From Gaiellasilicea sp963794385 (GTDB taxonomy: Bacteria > Actinomycetota > Thermoleophilia > Gaiellales > Gaiellaceae), in the NCBI GenBank assembly GCA_963794385.1, contig CAWCDT010000002.1:62001-126000 (forward strand): DNA of 64,000 nucleotides, given 5' to 3'. Position 1 is the first letter of the stretch; each line of letters begins with the position of its first letter. The notes below the pieces were generated by a model. The model made no database searches. It saw nothing but the letters and a program-made list of their open reading frames with translations, and was not told where the DNA came from. Both the position numbers and the translations under genes were made by a program. Of this stretch, positions 25,561 through 33,444 are shown piece after piece.

Positions 25561-26597
25561 GAGCGCTCGCCGACCAGGTAGAAGGCGGTTGCGATCGCGA
25601 CGTAGACCGCGATCAGGATCACTCCCTTTGGGCGGCTCGAGCGACCGTCGGCGAGCAGCAGTGACGCCGTGATCACGGAGACGGCAAGGGCCGCGATCTC
25701 GACCTGGCGGAACGCGAGCGAGAGGGGCTCGATCAGCAGTGCGAGCAGCGTCACCGCGGGGATCAGGAACACGGCGACCTGGGCGCTCGACGCGAGCGCG
25801 ATCTCGGCTGCGAGCTTGATCTTGCCGCGATAGGCGACGACGACGGCGCCACCGTGCTCGGCCGCGTTGCCGACGATGGCGACGATCACGGCCGCGACGA
25901 AGAACTCGGTCAATCCGGCCTCCTCCGCGAACACCTCGAGTGTCCCGACGAGGATCTCGGCGACGAAGGCGGTCAGCACCGTAGCGGCTCCGAGTACGAC
26001 GAGTGCGAGGCGGAGTGACCAGGCCTTGATCTCCTCGTCGCTCGCAATGTGCAGCTTCGCATGACGACGAAGCGAGTAGACCGTAAGCGCGACGTAAGCG
26101 AGCATCAGCACGATCGATACGGGGATCGAGAGCTTCACGAGCGAGTCGCGCTCGGGATCGCCGTCCCAGCCGGGGATCGAGGGGATCAGCAGGACCAGCG
26201 TCGTGAATCCGACCAGCCCAAGCGCGAGGAAGCTCGACTGGCGGTCGATCTCTCCGCGGCCGCCGAAGAGGAGCGAGAAACCGAGGACGAGCAGGAGGTT
26301 GCCGATCACCGAGCCGGTCAGCGAGCCGCGCACGACTTCGGTCAGCCCTTCGTTCACGGCCAGGAGCGCGATGATCAGCTCCGGGGCGTTCCCGAAGGTC
26401 GCGTTCAGGAAGCCGCCGATGCCCGGGCCCGTGTGCTCCGCGGCGTGCTCCGTCGCCTCTCCGATCAGCCACGCGAGCGGGATCAGTGCGATCGCGGAGA
26501 GGACGAACTCGACCGTCTCGTCGAGGTCGAGCACGTAGTGGAGGAGGATCACGATCGGCGCCAGACCGACGGTCATGAAGAGGGCGCGCCGGACCAT
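25557..26597 (-). CDS. Ca2+/cation:H+ antiporter (CaCA family, Cax-type)
   Basis: The 346-residue membrane protein has about eleven spans in two repeated halves. Each half carries the ion-binding alpha-repeat of the CaCA superfamily: GGFLNATFGNAPELIIALLA in the first and IVAIVGNAAEHGGAVVVAYR in the second. A short acidic cytoplasmic linker (residues about 145-185) lies between them. The family exports Ca2+ using the proton gradient. The ATG at 26597 begins MVRRALFMTVGLAP. The frame is open upstream without family resemblance. Its stop codon is interlocked with that of the serine hydrolase gene. Confidence 0.85.
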   Translation of the reverse strand: MVRRALFMTVGLAPIVILLHYVLDLDETVEFVLSAIALIPLAWLIGEATEHAAEHTGPGIGGFLNATFGNAPELIIALLAVNEGLTEVVRGSLTGSVIGNLLLVLGFSLLFGGRGEIDRQSSFLALGLVGFTTLVLLIPSIPGWDGDPERDSLVKLSIPVSIVLMLAYVALTVYSLRRHAKLHIASDEEIKAWSLRLALVVLGAATVLTAFVAEILVGTLEVFAEEAGLTEFFVAAVIVAIVGNAAEHGGAVVVAYRGKIKLAAEIALASSAQVAVFLIPAVTLLALLIEPLSLAFRQVEIAALAVSVITASLLLADGRSSRPKGVILIAVYVAIATAFYLVGERS

Positions 26598-26650
26598 GGC
26601 CGCGGACTCTACCCAGGCGCACAACCTGAAGTTGCGGCGAATGTCAAGTC

Positions 26651-26679
26651 TTGCGGCCGCGTGCCCGGGCACGCACAAT
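26651..26679 (+). promoter_or_regulatory. Possible leaderless promoter of the cysteine-rich gene
   Basis: TTGCGG (26651-26656), 17 bases, CACAAT (26674-26679), then six bases to a GTG at 26686. Neither box is a strong match, but the spacing is ideal. A message starting at the GTG would follow the leaderless pattern seen elsewhere in this window. Confidence 0.35.
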
Positions 26680-26685
26680 CCCGGC

Positions 26686-27099
26686 GTGGAACAGCCTGTG
26701 CAGGCACCGGCCGAGCTTCCGCTCCACCCGCAGGACGAGGTGGAGTGCCGCCGGTGCGAGGTGCACTGCGACAAGGTCGTCTACCCCGGAGCCTGCATCG
26801 AGCGCTCGTGCCCGTTCGTCTACGCGTACGAGGCCTGGGGTCACACGTACGTCGGCTGCATGCAGCAGGTCTATGCAGTCGAGCTCGACCTCGATCTGCT
26901 CCGGGCGGCCGAGGCGAGGCGGGAGGGCTTCGGCGGGATCCGGGCGACCGGGGCGCCGCTGCCGATGTGCAAGGTCGAGGTGGCGGCCTGCTACGAAAGC
27001 CGCGGCGACGAGCTCGGCTGCCGCAACCCGGAGTTCCACGAGGTCCCGCTCGCGCAGCCCAGCTTCCGCATCTTCGCGCAGATCACGCCCAACGCCTAA
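26686..27099 (+). CDS. Conserved cysteine-rich protein of unknown function
   Basis: The 137-residue soluble protein has ten cysteines arranged in two clusters. The first reads ECRRCEVHCDKVVYPGACIE followed by RSCPFVYAYEAWGHTYVGCM, with CxxC and C(x)3C spacing. The second reads MCKVEVAACYESRGDELGC. Such spacing suggests zinc or an iron-sulphur site. There is no signal peptide or membrane span. ATG 26641 in the same frame would add 15 residues. GTG 26686 is preferred because a -10-like CACAAT lies six bases upstream. It is divergent from the antiporter and convergent with endonuclease IV, with stop codons interlocked (CTAA). I cannot assign a family. Confidence 0.65.
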   Translation: MEQPVQAPAELPLHPQDEVECRRCEVHCDKVVYPGACIERSCPFVYAYEAWGHTYVGCMQQVYAVELDLDLLRAAEARREGFGGIRATGAPLPMCKVEVAACYESRGDELGCRNPEFHEVPLAQPSFRIFAQITPNA

Positions 27100-27959
27100 C
27101 GACGGGCGCGCTTCGCGCGCGTCCAGCGACGGTGCAGGTCGTGCAGCTTCTTCACCTCGGCCGCGTCCGGCCCGTGCCCGTCCGGTCCCGGCGTCTCCAT
27201 CACTGCGGGCAGGTCTTGCACGGCCGGGTGGGCGAGGAACGCGCCGAGCCGCTCGCCGAGCTCCCCCTCGAGGACGTTCGCGTGCCGGTCGCGATTGGAG
27301 CCGAGCGGCGCCGCCGCGTCGTTGACGTGCAGTGCGCGCAGGCGATCGAGCCCGATCCGCTCGTCCAGCTCGGCGATGGTTGCGGTGACGGCATCCGGCT
27401 CGCCGACGTCGACCCCCGAGACGAAGAGGTGGCACGAGTCGAGGCAGATGCCGAGCCGCGCGTGCCGCCCGAGCGCGTCGACGAGCGTCGCGAGCTCCTC
27501 GAGCGAGCGTCCGATCGTGCTGCCGGCGCCCGCCGAGTTCTCGAGCAGAAGCCAGGTGGTCTCCGAGGAGCGGTCGAGCACCTGCTCGAGCGCCGGGACA
27601 CAGCGCTCGAGGCCGGCGTCGAGACCGGCCCCGAGGTGGGAGCCGACGTGGAAGACGACGCCGTCGGCCTCGATCGCGACCGCGGCGTCCATCGTCGAGA
27701 GCATCGTCTGCAGGCTCTTGCCGAAGACCGTCTCGTCCTGAGTCGCCAGGTTGCAAAGGTAGAGCGCGTGCACGAGCGCGGCGCCGATGCCTGCCTCTAC
27801 CCGCCGCTCGCGGAAGCGGGCGAGGTCGGCGGGGTCGTGCTCGGGGAAGCGCCAGGCGCGCGGGCTCTGGGCGAACAGCTGCACGGCATCCGCGCCGATC
27901 TCGATCGCCCGGTCGAGCGACCCCTTGATGCCGCCCGAGCAGTGGGCCCCGAAGAGCAC
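27096..27959 (-). CDS. nfo: Endonuclease IV (AP endonuclease)
   Basis: The 287-residue TIM-barrel metalloenzyme cuts the DNA backbone at abasic sites. It begins LFGAHCSGGIKGSLDRAIEI and contains the metal-ligand segments VVFHVGSHLGAG (His), WLLLENSAGAGSTIG (Glu), GICLDSCHLFVSG (Asp/His), LHVNDAAAPLGSNRDRHANV and the last glutamate in PAVMETPG. Length matches the family (about 280). GTG 27959 lies six bases after TAGGTT (27966-27971, complement). This -10 element overlaps the -10 of gltX on the opposite strand. Confidence 0.92.
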   Translation of the reverse strand: MLFGAHCSGGIKGSLDRAIEIGADAVQLFAQSPRAWRFPEHDPADLARFRERRVEAGIGAALVHALYLCNLATQDETVFGKSLQTMLSTMDAAVAIEADGVVFHVGSHLGAGLDAGLERCVPALEQVLDRSSETTWLLLENSAGAGSTIGRSLEELATLVDALGRHARLGICLDSCHLFVSGVDVGEPDAVTATIAELDERIGLDRLRALHVNDAAAPLGSNRDRHANVLEGELGERLGAFLAHPAVQDLPAVMETPGPDGHGPDAAEVKKLHDLHRRWTRAKRARR

Positions 27960-27980
27960 GGCGATAACCTAACCAGGGCA

Positions 27981-29240
27981 ATGACCGTGAGAGTTCGCAT
28001 GGCGCCGAGCCCGACCGGTTTTCTCCACATCGGCGGCGTCCGCACCTTCCTCTTCAACTGGCTCTTCGCGCGGGGCGCCGGCGGCGAGTGCCTGCTCCGC
28101 ATCGAGAACACCGACACGAGCCGGGAGGTGGCGGAGTCCGTCGAGCAGATCCAGTCCTCGCTGGCGTGGCTCGGGATCGACTGGGACGGTCCCGTGACGT
28201 TCCAGCTCGACCGGCTGGAGCGCTACCGGCAGGAGGCGCACCGGCTCGTCGCCGAGGGAGCCGCGTACGAGGACGAGGGCGCGATCCGCTTCCGCATGCC
28301 GCAGGAGGGGACGACGGGCTGGGACGACGCGGTCAAGGGTCGGATCGAGTTCCCGAACGAGCAGTTGGAGGACCTCGTGCTCGTCCGCTCCGACGGAAGG
28401 GCGACGTACAACTTCGCCTCACCGGTCGAGGATTGGCTCGACGGGATCACGCACGTGATCCGCGGGGACGACCACGTCTCGAACACACCGAAGCAGATCG
28501 TGATCCTGCGCGCGCTCGGCTCGGAGATCCCGACCTATGCGCACCTTCCGACCGTCTTCGGCGAGGACGGCAAGAAGCTCTCGAAGCGGCACGGGGCGAT
28601 CTCGGTGGACGAGTTCCGGGCGGCCGGATATGTCGCGCCGGCGCTGATGAACTTCCTCGCCCTGTTGGGGTGGGCGCCCGACGGCGAGACGACGATCATG
28701 TCCCGGGACGAGCTCGTCGAGCGCTTCAGCCTCGAGCGTGTCGGGGAGAGCCCGTCGACCTTCGACTACGCCAAGCTCGACTGGATGAACGGCGTCTACC
28801 TGCGGGAGCTTCCGCTCGACCAGTACGCCGATGTGCTGACCCAGTACCTGCGGGAGCAGAGCTACGACTGGGATGAGGGACTCGTGCGGGCGGCGGCGCC
28901 GCTTGTCCAGGAGAAGATCTCTCGGCTCGGCGAGTTCGCCGGCTACGCCGGCTTCCTCTTCCGCGACGTCGAGCCCGATCCAGAGCTGCTCGATCCGGAC
29001 GTTCTCGCGGCGGCCGCCGAAACGCTGGAGCAGCTCGAGCCGTTCGAGGTCGAGGCGATCGAGACGGCGCTAAAGGACCTCTCCGAGCGGCTCGGGCTGA
29101 AGCCGCGGCAGGCATTCCAGCCCATCAGGGTCGCGGTGACCGGATCAAACGTGTCTCCCGGCCTCTACGAGAGCCTGGAGCTCCTCGGGCGAGACGAGTC
29201 GCTCGCCCGGCTCAGGCGCGCGGCGGCGGTAGCGGCTTGA
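27981..29240 (+). CDS. gltX: Glutamate--tRNA ligase (compact form)
   Basis: The 419-residue class I synthetase charges tRNA with glutamate. The HIGH-type motif is SPTGFLHIGGVRTFLFNWLF and the KMSKS-type motif is GKKLSKRHGAISVDEF. ITHVIRGDDHVSNTPKQIVI follows the family closely. It is 50-70 residues shorter than usual, because the cysteine-containing zinc-binding insert of the acceptor-binding domain is replaced by a short EDEGAIRFRMP link. It may charge tRNA-Gln as well, in the indirect Gln pathway, which cannot be decided here. ATG 27981 is preferred. TAACCT (27965-27970) lies ten bases upstream, implying an almost leaderless mRNA. Confidence 0.93.
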   Translation: MTVRVRMAPSPTGFLHIGGVRTFLFNWLFARGAGGECLLRIENTDTSREVAESVEQIQSSLAWLGIDWDGPVTFQLDRLERYRQEAHRLVAEGAAYEDEGAIRFRMPQEGTTGWDDAVKGRIEFPNEQLEDLVLVRSDGRATYNFASPVEDWLDGITHVIRGDDHVSNTPKQIVILRALGSEIPTYAHLPTVFGEDGKKLSKRHGAISVDEFRAAGYVAPALMNFLALLGWAPDGETTIMSRDELVERFSLERVGESPSTFDYAKLDWMNGVYLRELPLDQYADVLTQYLREQSYDWDEGLVRAAAPLVQEKISRLGEFAGYAGFLFRDVEPDPELLDPDVLAAAAETLEQLEPFEVEAIETALKDLSERLGLKPRQAFQPIRVAVTGSNVSPGLYESLELLGRDESLARLRRAAAVAA

Positions 29241-29358
29241 GCGGCGCGAGCGGGTCGAGCGCCCGCTGGAATTCGAACCAGGCACGACGACGGTAGCTCG
29301 CACTCGGCTGCGGCAACGGCAGCCGCCGGGCGCCGCGCTCGATCTCGTTGCGCGTCAC
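29212..29358 (-). CDS. Possible small protein antisense to the gltX 3' end
   Basis: A GTG at 29358 opens a 48-codon frame. It reads TRNEIERGARRLPLPQPSAS, then YRRRAWFEFQRALDPLAPL, and stops inside the gltX 3' end. The composition is protein-like, but there is no clear ribosome-binding site and no recognised family. It could be a real small protein, the tail of a lost gene, or chance. Otherwise the 29241-29442 gap holds only the promoter of the next gene. Confidence 0.25.
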   Translation of the reverse strand: MTRNEIERGARRLPLPQPSASYRRRAWFEFQRALDPLAPLKPLPPPRA

Positions 29359-29405
29359 ATCGGTTTTCTCGCTGTTACGTTCGGACCCCACAGGAGGAAA
29401 ACGGG

Positions 29406-29434
29406 CTGACGGTCCGATGCGGTACGGCTACGAT
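29406..29434 (+). promoter_or_regulatory. Leaderless promoter of the response regulator
   Basis: CTGACG (29406-29411), a 17-base spacer and TACGAT (29429-29434) lie eight bases before the ATG at 29443. The transcript should start at or within a few bases of the start codon, so no ribosome-binding site is expected and none is seen. Confidence 0.6.
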
Positions 29435-29442
29435 GCGGCGCG

Positions 29443-29820
29443 ATGGGGGGCAAGGCCATGCGTGGGGACGCGCGGAACGTGCTGGTCGTCGAAGACGAGC
29501 AGTCGCTCCGGCTGCTCTGCCGCGTCAATCTCGAGCTCGAAGGTCATCGAGTCGGCGAAGCCGCGTCCCTCGCCGACGCACGCAGGGCGATCGAGCGCGA
29601 CCAACCCGACGTGATCCTCCTCGACCGACACCTCGGCGCGGACGACGGGCTCGAGCTGCTCGACGAGATCGAGGCGCTCGACCTGCCCGTGCGCGTCGTG
29701 CTCCTGTCGGGCTCGAGCGAGGTGGGGCCCGAGCTGCGCGGCCGAGTCGCCGGCGTCCTCGGCAAGCCTTTCACCCTCGACAGCCTCTCGGCCGCCGTCT
29801 CCGGCGTCGCGCTCAGGTAA
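29443..29820 (+). CDS. Single-domain response regulator
   Basis: The 125-residue protein is a stand-alone receiver domain. NVLVVEDEQSLRLLCRVNLE carries the acidic pair, QPDVILLDRHLGADDGLELL the phospho-accepting aspartate, VVLLSGSS the conserved hydroxyl residue and VLGKPFTLDSL the lysine. There is no DNA-binding or enzymatic output domain, so it probably acts by protein contact, like CheY or Spo0F. No histidine kinase is encoded nearby. A second in-frame ATG at 29458 is possible, but the promoter position favours 29443. The M3-like peptidase gene follows after 11 bases and may share the transcript. Confidence 0.85.
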   Translation: MGGKAMRGDARNVLVVEDEQSLRLLCRVNLELEGHRVGEAASLADARRAIERDQPDVILLDRHLGADDGLELLDEIEALDLPVRVVLLSGSSEVGPELRGRVAGVLGKPFTLDSLSAAVSGVALR

Positions 29821-29831
29821 CCGGAACGCCG

Positions 29832-31364
29832 ATGAGCATCACCGGGGTCAGGACACCGACCGAGTACGAAGAGCGGCTCGCGCGCTATCTCTTCGAGCGC
29901 GCCGAGGAAGGTCGGGCTGTCCGCGTCGGAGAGAAGGAGACCTCGGAGCAGGCGGCGATCGTCGAGCGGTACCGCGACCTCTTCTCCGCGGAGCAGCTCG
30001 AGGCCCTACGCAACGCCGAGGACGAGGCCGGAGACGACGAGCGGGAGCTTCTCTACCGGCTGCGCAAAACGTGCGAGGGCGGGATCGTCTCCGCCGAGCT
30101 CGCCGCCAGGGAGGACGAGCTCGAGAACCGGATCCTGGCCGTGCGGATCCCGTGGCAGGGGGAGGAGCTGCCGCTGCGCTCGGCGCAGGCGAGGCTCGCC
30201 GTCCTGCCGGGCTACCGCGACCGCGACGAGCTCGGCGCGCTCGCGATGGCGGCGAGCGCCGGCTTCAACGAGGACCGGCGCGAGCTGCTCACCGCCGGCG
30301 ACGCGCTCGAGGCCGAGCTCTCCGGCGAGCCGGATGCGGTCGCGCGCAACGAGGAGGAGAAGGGGATCTCGCTGCAGGAGCTGGAGCGTGCCCTCGACGC
30401 GGCGAGCCGGGCTTCGACGAGCGCCTACGCGCAGCTGCGCGATCGCTGGTTCGAGCGGTTGCTCGGCCCCGACCGCGAGGATGTCCCGACGTCGAGCCAC
30501 ACGAGCTACCTGCGCCGGCTCTCGCCGCTCGAGGCGACGTACACCAGGGAGCAGGCCGTGCCCGTGTGCATCGCCACGCTCGCGGCGCTCGGGCTCGAGC
30601 TCGAGAAGCTGCCGGGGATCAAGCTCGACCTCGACGACCGGCCCCAGAAGTCGCCGCGCGCATGCGTGATCGCCTCCGACCCGCCGAGCGTCGTCCACCT
30701 GATCACGCGCGCCCAGGGCGGCCTGCACGACTATCAGGCGTTCCTGCACGAAGCCGGGCACGCGCTCCACTACGCGAGCGTCGATCCCGGACTGCCGTAC
30801 ACGTTCCGCAAGCTCTCGCGCGACCACGCATTGACGGAGATCTACTCCTACATCGTCGAGGCGATCTCGCGCGAGCCGCGCTGGCACGCCGAGCACTTCG
30901 GGCTGTCCGACGCGCAGGCGGAGGAGAACGCGGAGGCGACGACGTTCCTCGAGGCGCTGCTCTTCCGCCGCTACACGGCGAAGCTGCAGTTCGAGCTCGA
31001 CTTCTGGGGGCGCTTCCGCGAGGACGGCGGGACGCCCGGCGGCTATTCCGAGCGCCTGACCGAGGCCACAGGGCTCCGCTACCCGGCCGAGAACTTCCTC
31101 GCCGACATGGACGCCGGCTTCTACTCCGCCGACTACCTCCGCGCCTGGATCCGCTCCGCGCAGCTGCGGCAGCACCTTGTGTCCGAGGTGGGCGAGGACT
31201 GGTGGCGCCGCCCCGAGACCGGCGAGCTGCTGCGCGGGCTCTGGCACGAGGGCACCCGCCCCACGAGCGAGGAGATCGCCGCCCGCATCGGCTTCGAGCC
31301 GCTCGACACCGCTCCGCTGTTGCATGAGCTCGGCGTCGAGACGGCGGGCCGCAGTTCCACTTGA
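29832..31364 (+). CDS. M3-like zinc metallopeptidase (thimet oligopeptidase fold)
   Basis: The 510-residue protein is mostly helical. It contains HEAGH at about 306-310 in YQAFLHEAGHALHYASVD, and a glutamate about 26 residues later in DHALTEIYSYIVEAISREP. This matches the HExxH...E zinc site of gluzincins of the M3/M32 type. The C-terminal part, ENFLADMDAGFYSADYLRAW followed by IRSAQLRQHLV, also resembles M3 oligopeptidases. No signal peptide is present, so it should degrade short peptides in the cytoplasm. Overall length is shorter than PepF/OpdA (about 600-680). The substrate is unknown. ATG 29832 is clear. The frame upstream belongs to the response-regulator region. Confidence 0.75.
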   Translation: MSITGVRTPTEYEERLARYLFERAEEGRAVRVGEKETSEQAAIVERYRDLFSAEQLEALRNAEDEAGDDERELLYRLRKTCEGGIVSAELAAREDELENRILAVRIPWQGEELPLRSAQARLAVLPGYRDRDELGALAMAASAGFNEDRRELLTAGDALEAELSGEPDAVARNEEEKGISLQELERALDAASRASTSAYAQLRDRWFERLLGPDREDVPTSSHTSYLRRLSPLEATYTREQAVPVCIATLAALGLELEKLPGIKLDLDDRPQKSPRACVIASDPPSVVHLITRAQGGLHDYQAFLHEAGHALHYASVDPGLPYTFRKLSRDHALTEIYSYIVEAISREPRWHAEHFGLSDAQAEENAEATTFLEALLFRRYTAKLQFELDFWGRFREDGGTPGGYSERLTEATGLRYPAENFLADMDAGFYSADYLRAWIRSAQLRQHLVSEVGEDWWRRPETGELLRGLWHEGTRPTSEEIAARIGFEPLDTAPLLHELGVETAGRSST

Positions 31365-31407
31365 CAAACCCGCCGGCAGGCGTAAAAGTCAGACCTGAAT
31401 CAGGTCT
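31361..31407 (+). promoter_or_regulatory. Promoter and 17-bp palindromic operator of the first ABC/acyl-CoA operon
   Basis: A perfect TTGACA (31361-31366, overlapping the peptidase stop), 16 bases, and TAAAAG (31383-31388) give a start near 31395. A perfect palindrome AGACCTGAATCAGGTCT occupies 31391-31407, directly over the start point, the place expected for a repressor site. The TetR-type regulator encoded 7 kb downstream in the same operon is the natural candidate ligand. A GGAGG ribosome site precedes the ATG at 31456. Confidence 0.65.
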
Positions 31408-31455
31408 CAGGTTTGGGGCCTGCAACCACGTTTTTCTCACCGGAGGTCAGGAAGC

Positions 31456-32656
31456 ATGAAGGCAAGGCGTTGGCAGAGCGTCGCCGTCCTCGCGGCGGTG
31501 ACGGCGCTTCTCGCGGGCTTCGCGAGCGGAGCCGAGGCGAAGACGGAGGCCGTCGGCGCGTCGGCCGAGCCGTACAAGGTCGGCATCGTCTATTCGCGCA
31601 CAGGGCTGCTCGCGGCCTACGGCGCGGAGTACATTCAGGGTCTCCGCTACGGGCTCGCGTACGCGACCAAGGGGACGAACAGGGTCAACGGCCGCCCGAT
31701 CCAGCTGACGGTCGTCGACGACGGCACAGACCCCACCAAGGCCGTCGCGGCGGGCAAGGATCTGATCGGCAAGGGCTACAAGATCCTCGCCGGCAGCGTC
31801 TCCTCGGGAGTCGCGCTGCAGATGGCGCCGCTCGCCGAGCAGAACAACGTCCTCTTCATCTCCGGCCCGGCCGCCACCGACGCGATCACCGGGAATCAAC
31901 AAGTACACGTTCCGCTCCGGCCGCCAGACCTACCAGGACGTGAAGACCGCGGCGACGTTCCTCAGGGGCGTCGGCAAGAAGGTGACCGTCTTCGCGCAGG
32001 ACTCGGCGTTCGGCGTCGGCAACTACGCTGCCGTCAACTCGATCGTCGGCTCGCAGGGCCACAACGTCGGCCGCATGCTGGTGCCGCTCTCGGCGCAGGA
32101 CTTCACGCCGTTCGCGCAGCAGGTGAAGCAGGCGAACCCGGATCTGCTCTTCGTCGCCTGGGCCGGCACGACCGCGCCCGCGATGTGGCGCGCGCTCGAG
32201 CAGCAGGGCGCCTTCGGCGTCTCGAACAAGATCACGACCGGCCTCGCCGAGCGCGCGACCTGGTCGACGTTCGGTGACGTCGCGGCGAAGATCGACTTCC
32301 TCTCGCACTACGTCTCGACGGCGCCGAAGAACAAGGTGAACGACTTCCTCGTCAACTCGATGCGGAAGCGCAGCCAGGTGCCCGACCTGTTCACTCCGGA
32401 CGGCTTCGTGGCCGGCCAGATGATCGTGCGGGCACTCGAGGGAGCGAAGGGCGACAACGTCGACAAGATGATCTCGGCGCTCGAGGGCTGGAGCTTCGTC
32501 GGCCCGAAGGGCCAGCAGACGATCCGCCAGTCGGACCACGCCATGATCCAGCCGATGTTCCAGGTCAAGCTGGTGAAGGGCGCAAACGACAGGTGGCAGC
32601 CGCGCGTCGTCTCGCGCATCAAGGGGCCGTTCGTGGCGCCGCCGGAGCCGCGCTAG
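31456..32656 (+). CDS. Branched-chain-type ABC transporter substrate-binding protein (one frame break)
   Basis: This is a periplasmic-binding-protein type I lipid-free receptor. A signal peptide (MKARRWQSVAVLAAVTALLA to about residue 28) is followed by YKVGIVYSRTGLLAAYGAEY and NGRPIQLTVVDDGTDPTKAV, typical of LivJ-like proteins. Near 31894 one surplus A shifts the frame within GPAATDAITG; afterwards it continues TFRSGRQTYQDVKTAATFLR and runs to 32656. The repaired length is 399 residues. It is the first gene of a long operon with two ATPases and two permeases. Downstream acyl-CoA genes suggest a carboxylic or aromatic acid ligand rather than an amino acid. Confidence 0.85.
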
Positions 32657-32682
32657 ACGCCCGCAACCTGACCTCGAGGATC

Positions 32683-33444
32683 GTGGTCACCACCACACCG
32701 ATCCTCGCCACGCAGAACCTCGGGCTCGACATCGGCGGCGCTCATATCGTCGCCGATGTCTCGCTCGCGGTCCGCGCGGGCGAGTTCGTCGGCATCATCG
32801 GGCCGAACGGCGCCGGCAAGACGACGCTCTTCAACCTGCTCTCGGGGCTCGTGCGCCCGACGGCGGGGAGCGTCGAGCTGCACGGGCGGGACGTCTCGAG
32901 CCTGCCGCCGTACCGGCGCACGCGCGCCGGGCTCGGCCGCACGTTTCAGGTCTCGAGCGTCTTCCCGCTGCTCTCGGTGCACGAGAACGTGCGCCTGGCC
33001 GCGGAGGCGGACATCGGCGGCTCGCTGCGTATCTGGCGGCGCGCGGCCTCGGTCCGTGAGGCGACGGAGCGGGCCGGCAGCGCGCTCGAGCGGGTCGGCC
33101 TGAGTGCACGAGCGGGGTGGCCGGCGGGCCTGCTCTCGCACGGAGACAAGCGGAAGCTCGAGCTCGCGATGCTCCTCGCCGGCCGGCCGGACGTGATCCT
33201 CCTCGACGAGCCGATGGCGGGCGTGTCCGCCGAGGACGTCGACGAGCTGGTCGAGCTGATCCGCTCGGTGCACCGCGAGGAGGGCAAGACGGTGCTCATG
33301 GTCGAGCACCGGATGGAGGTCGTGATCGGGCTCGCGGAGCGGATCGCGGTCATGCACCACGGCGCGCTGCTCGCCTTCGACGAGCCGGCCGCGGTGATGG
33401 CGAACGAGACCGTGCAGACGGCGTACCTCGGGGAGCCTCTGTGA
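32683..33444 (+). CDS. Branched-chain-type ABC transporter ATP-binding protein (LivG-like)
   Basis: The 253-residue ATPase has Walker A GPNGAGKTTLFNLLSGLV, ABC signature LLSHGDKRKLELAMLLAG and Walker B VILLDEPMAGVSAEDVDELV. The C-terminal extension VMANETVQTAYLGEPL is typical of LivG. GTG 32683 is taken as the start, as the family begins shortly before ILATQNLGLDIGG. The frame is open upstream into the receptor gene. It overlaps the LivF-like gene by 4 bases. Confidence 0.9.
   Translation: MVTTTPILATQNLGLDIGGAHIVADVSLAVRAGEFVGIIGPNGAGKTTLFNLLSGLVRPTAGSVELHGRDVSSLPPYRRTRAGLGRTFQVSSVFPLLSVHENVRLAAEADIGGSLRIWRRAASVREATERAGSALERVGLSARAGWPAGLLSHGDKRKLELAMLLAGRPDVILLDEPMAGVSAEDVDELVELIRSVHREEGKTVLMVEHRMEVVIGLAERIAVMHHGALLAFDEPAAVMANETVQTAYLGEPL

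Noticed and set aside
29262..29290. A T-arm-like GGTTCGAATTCC on the minus strand, suggesting a tRNA or tmRNA end
   Set aside because: The stem next to the loop pairs at only two or three positions, no acceptor stem or anticodon arm can be drawn around it, and the stretch reads as a possible small protein instead.
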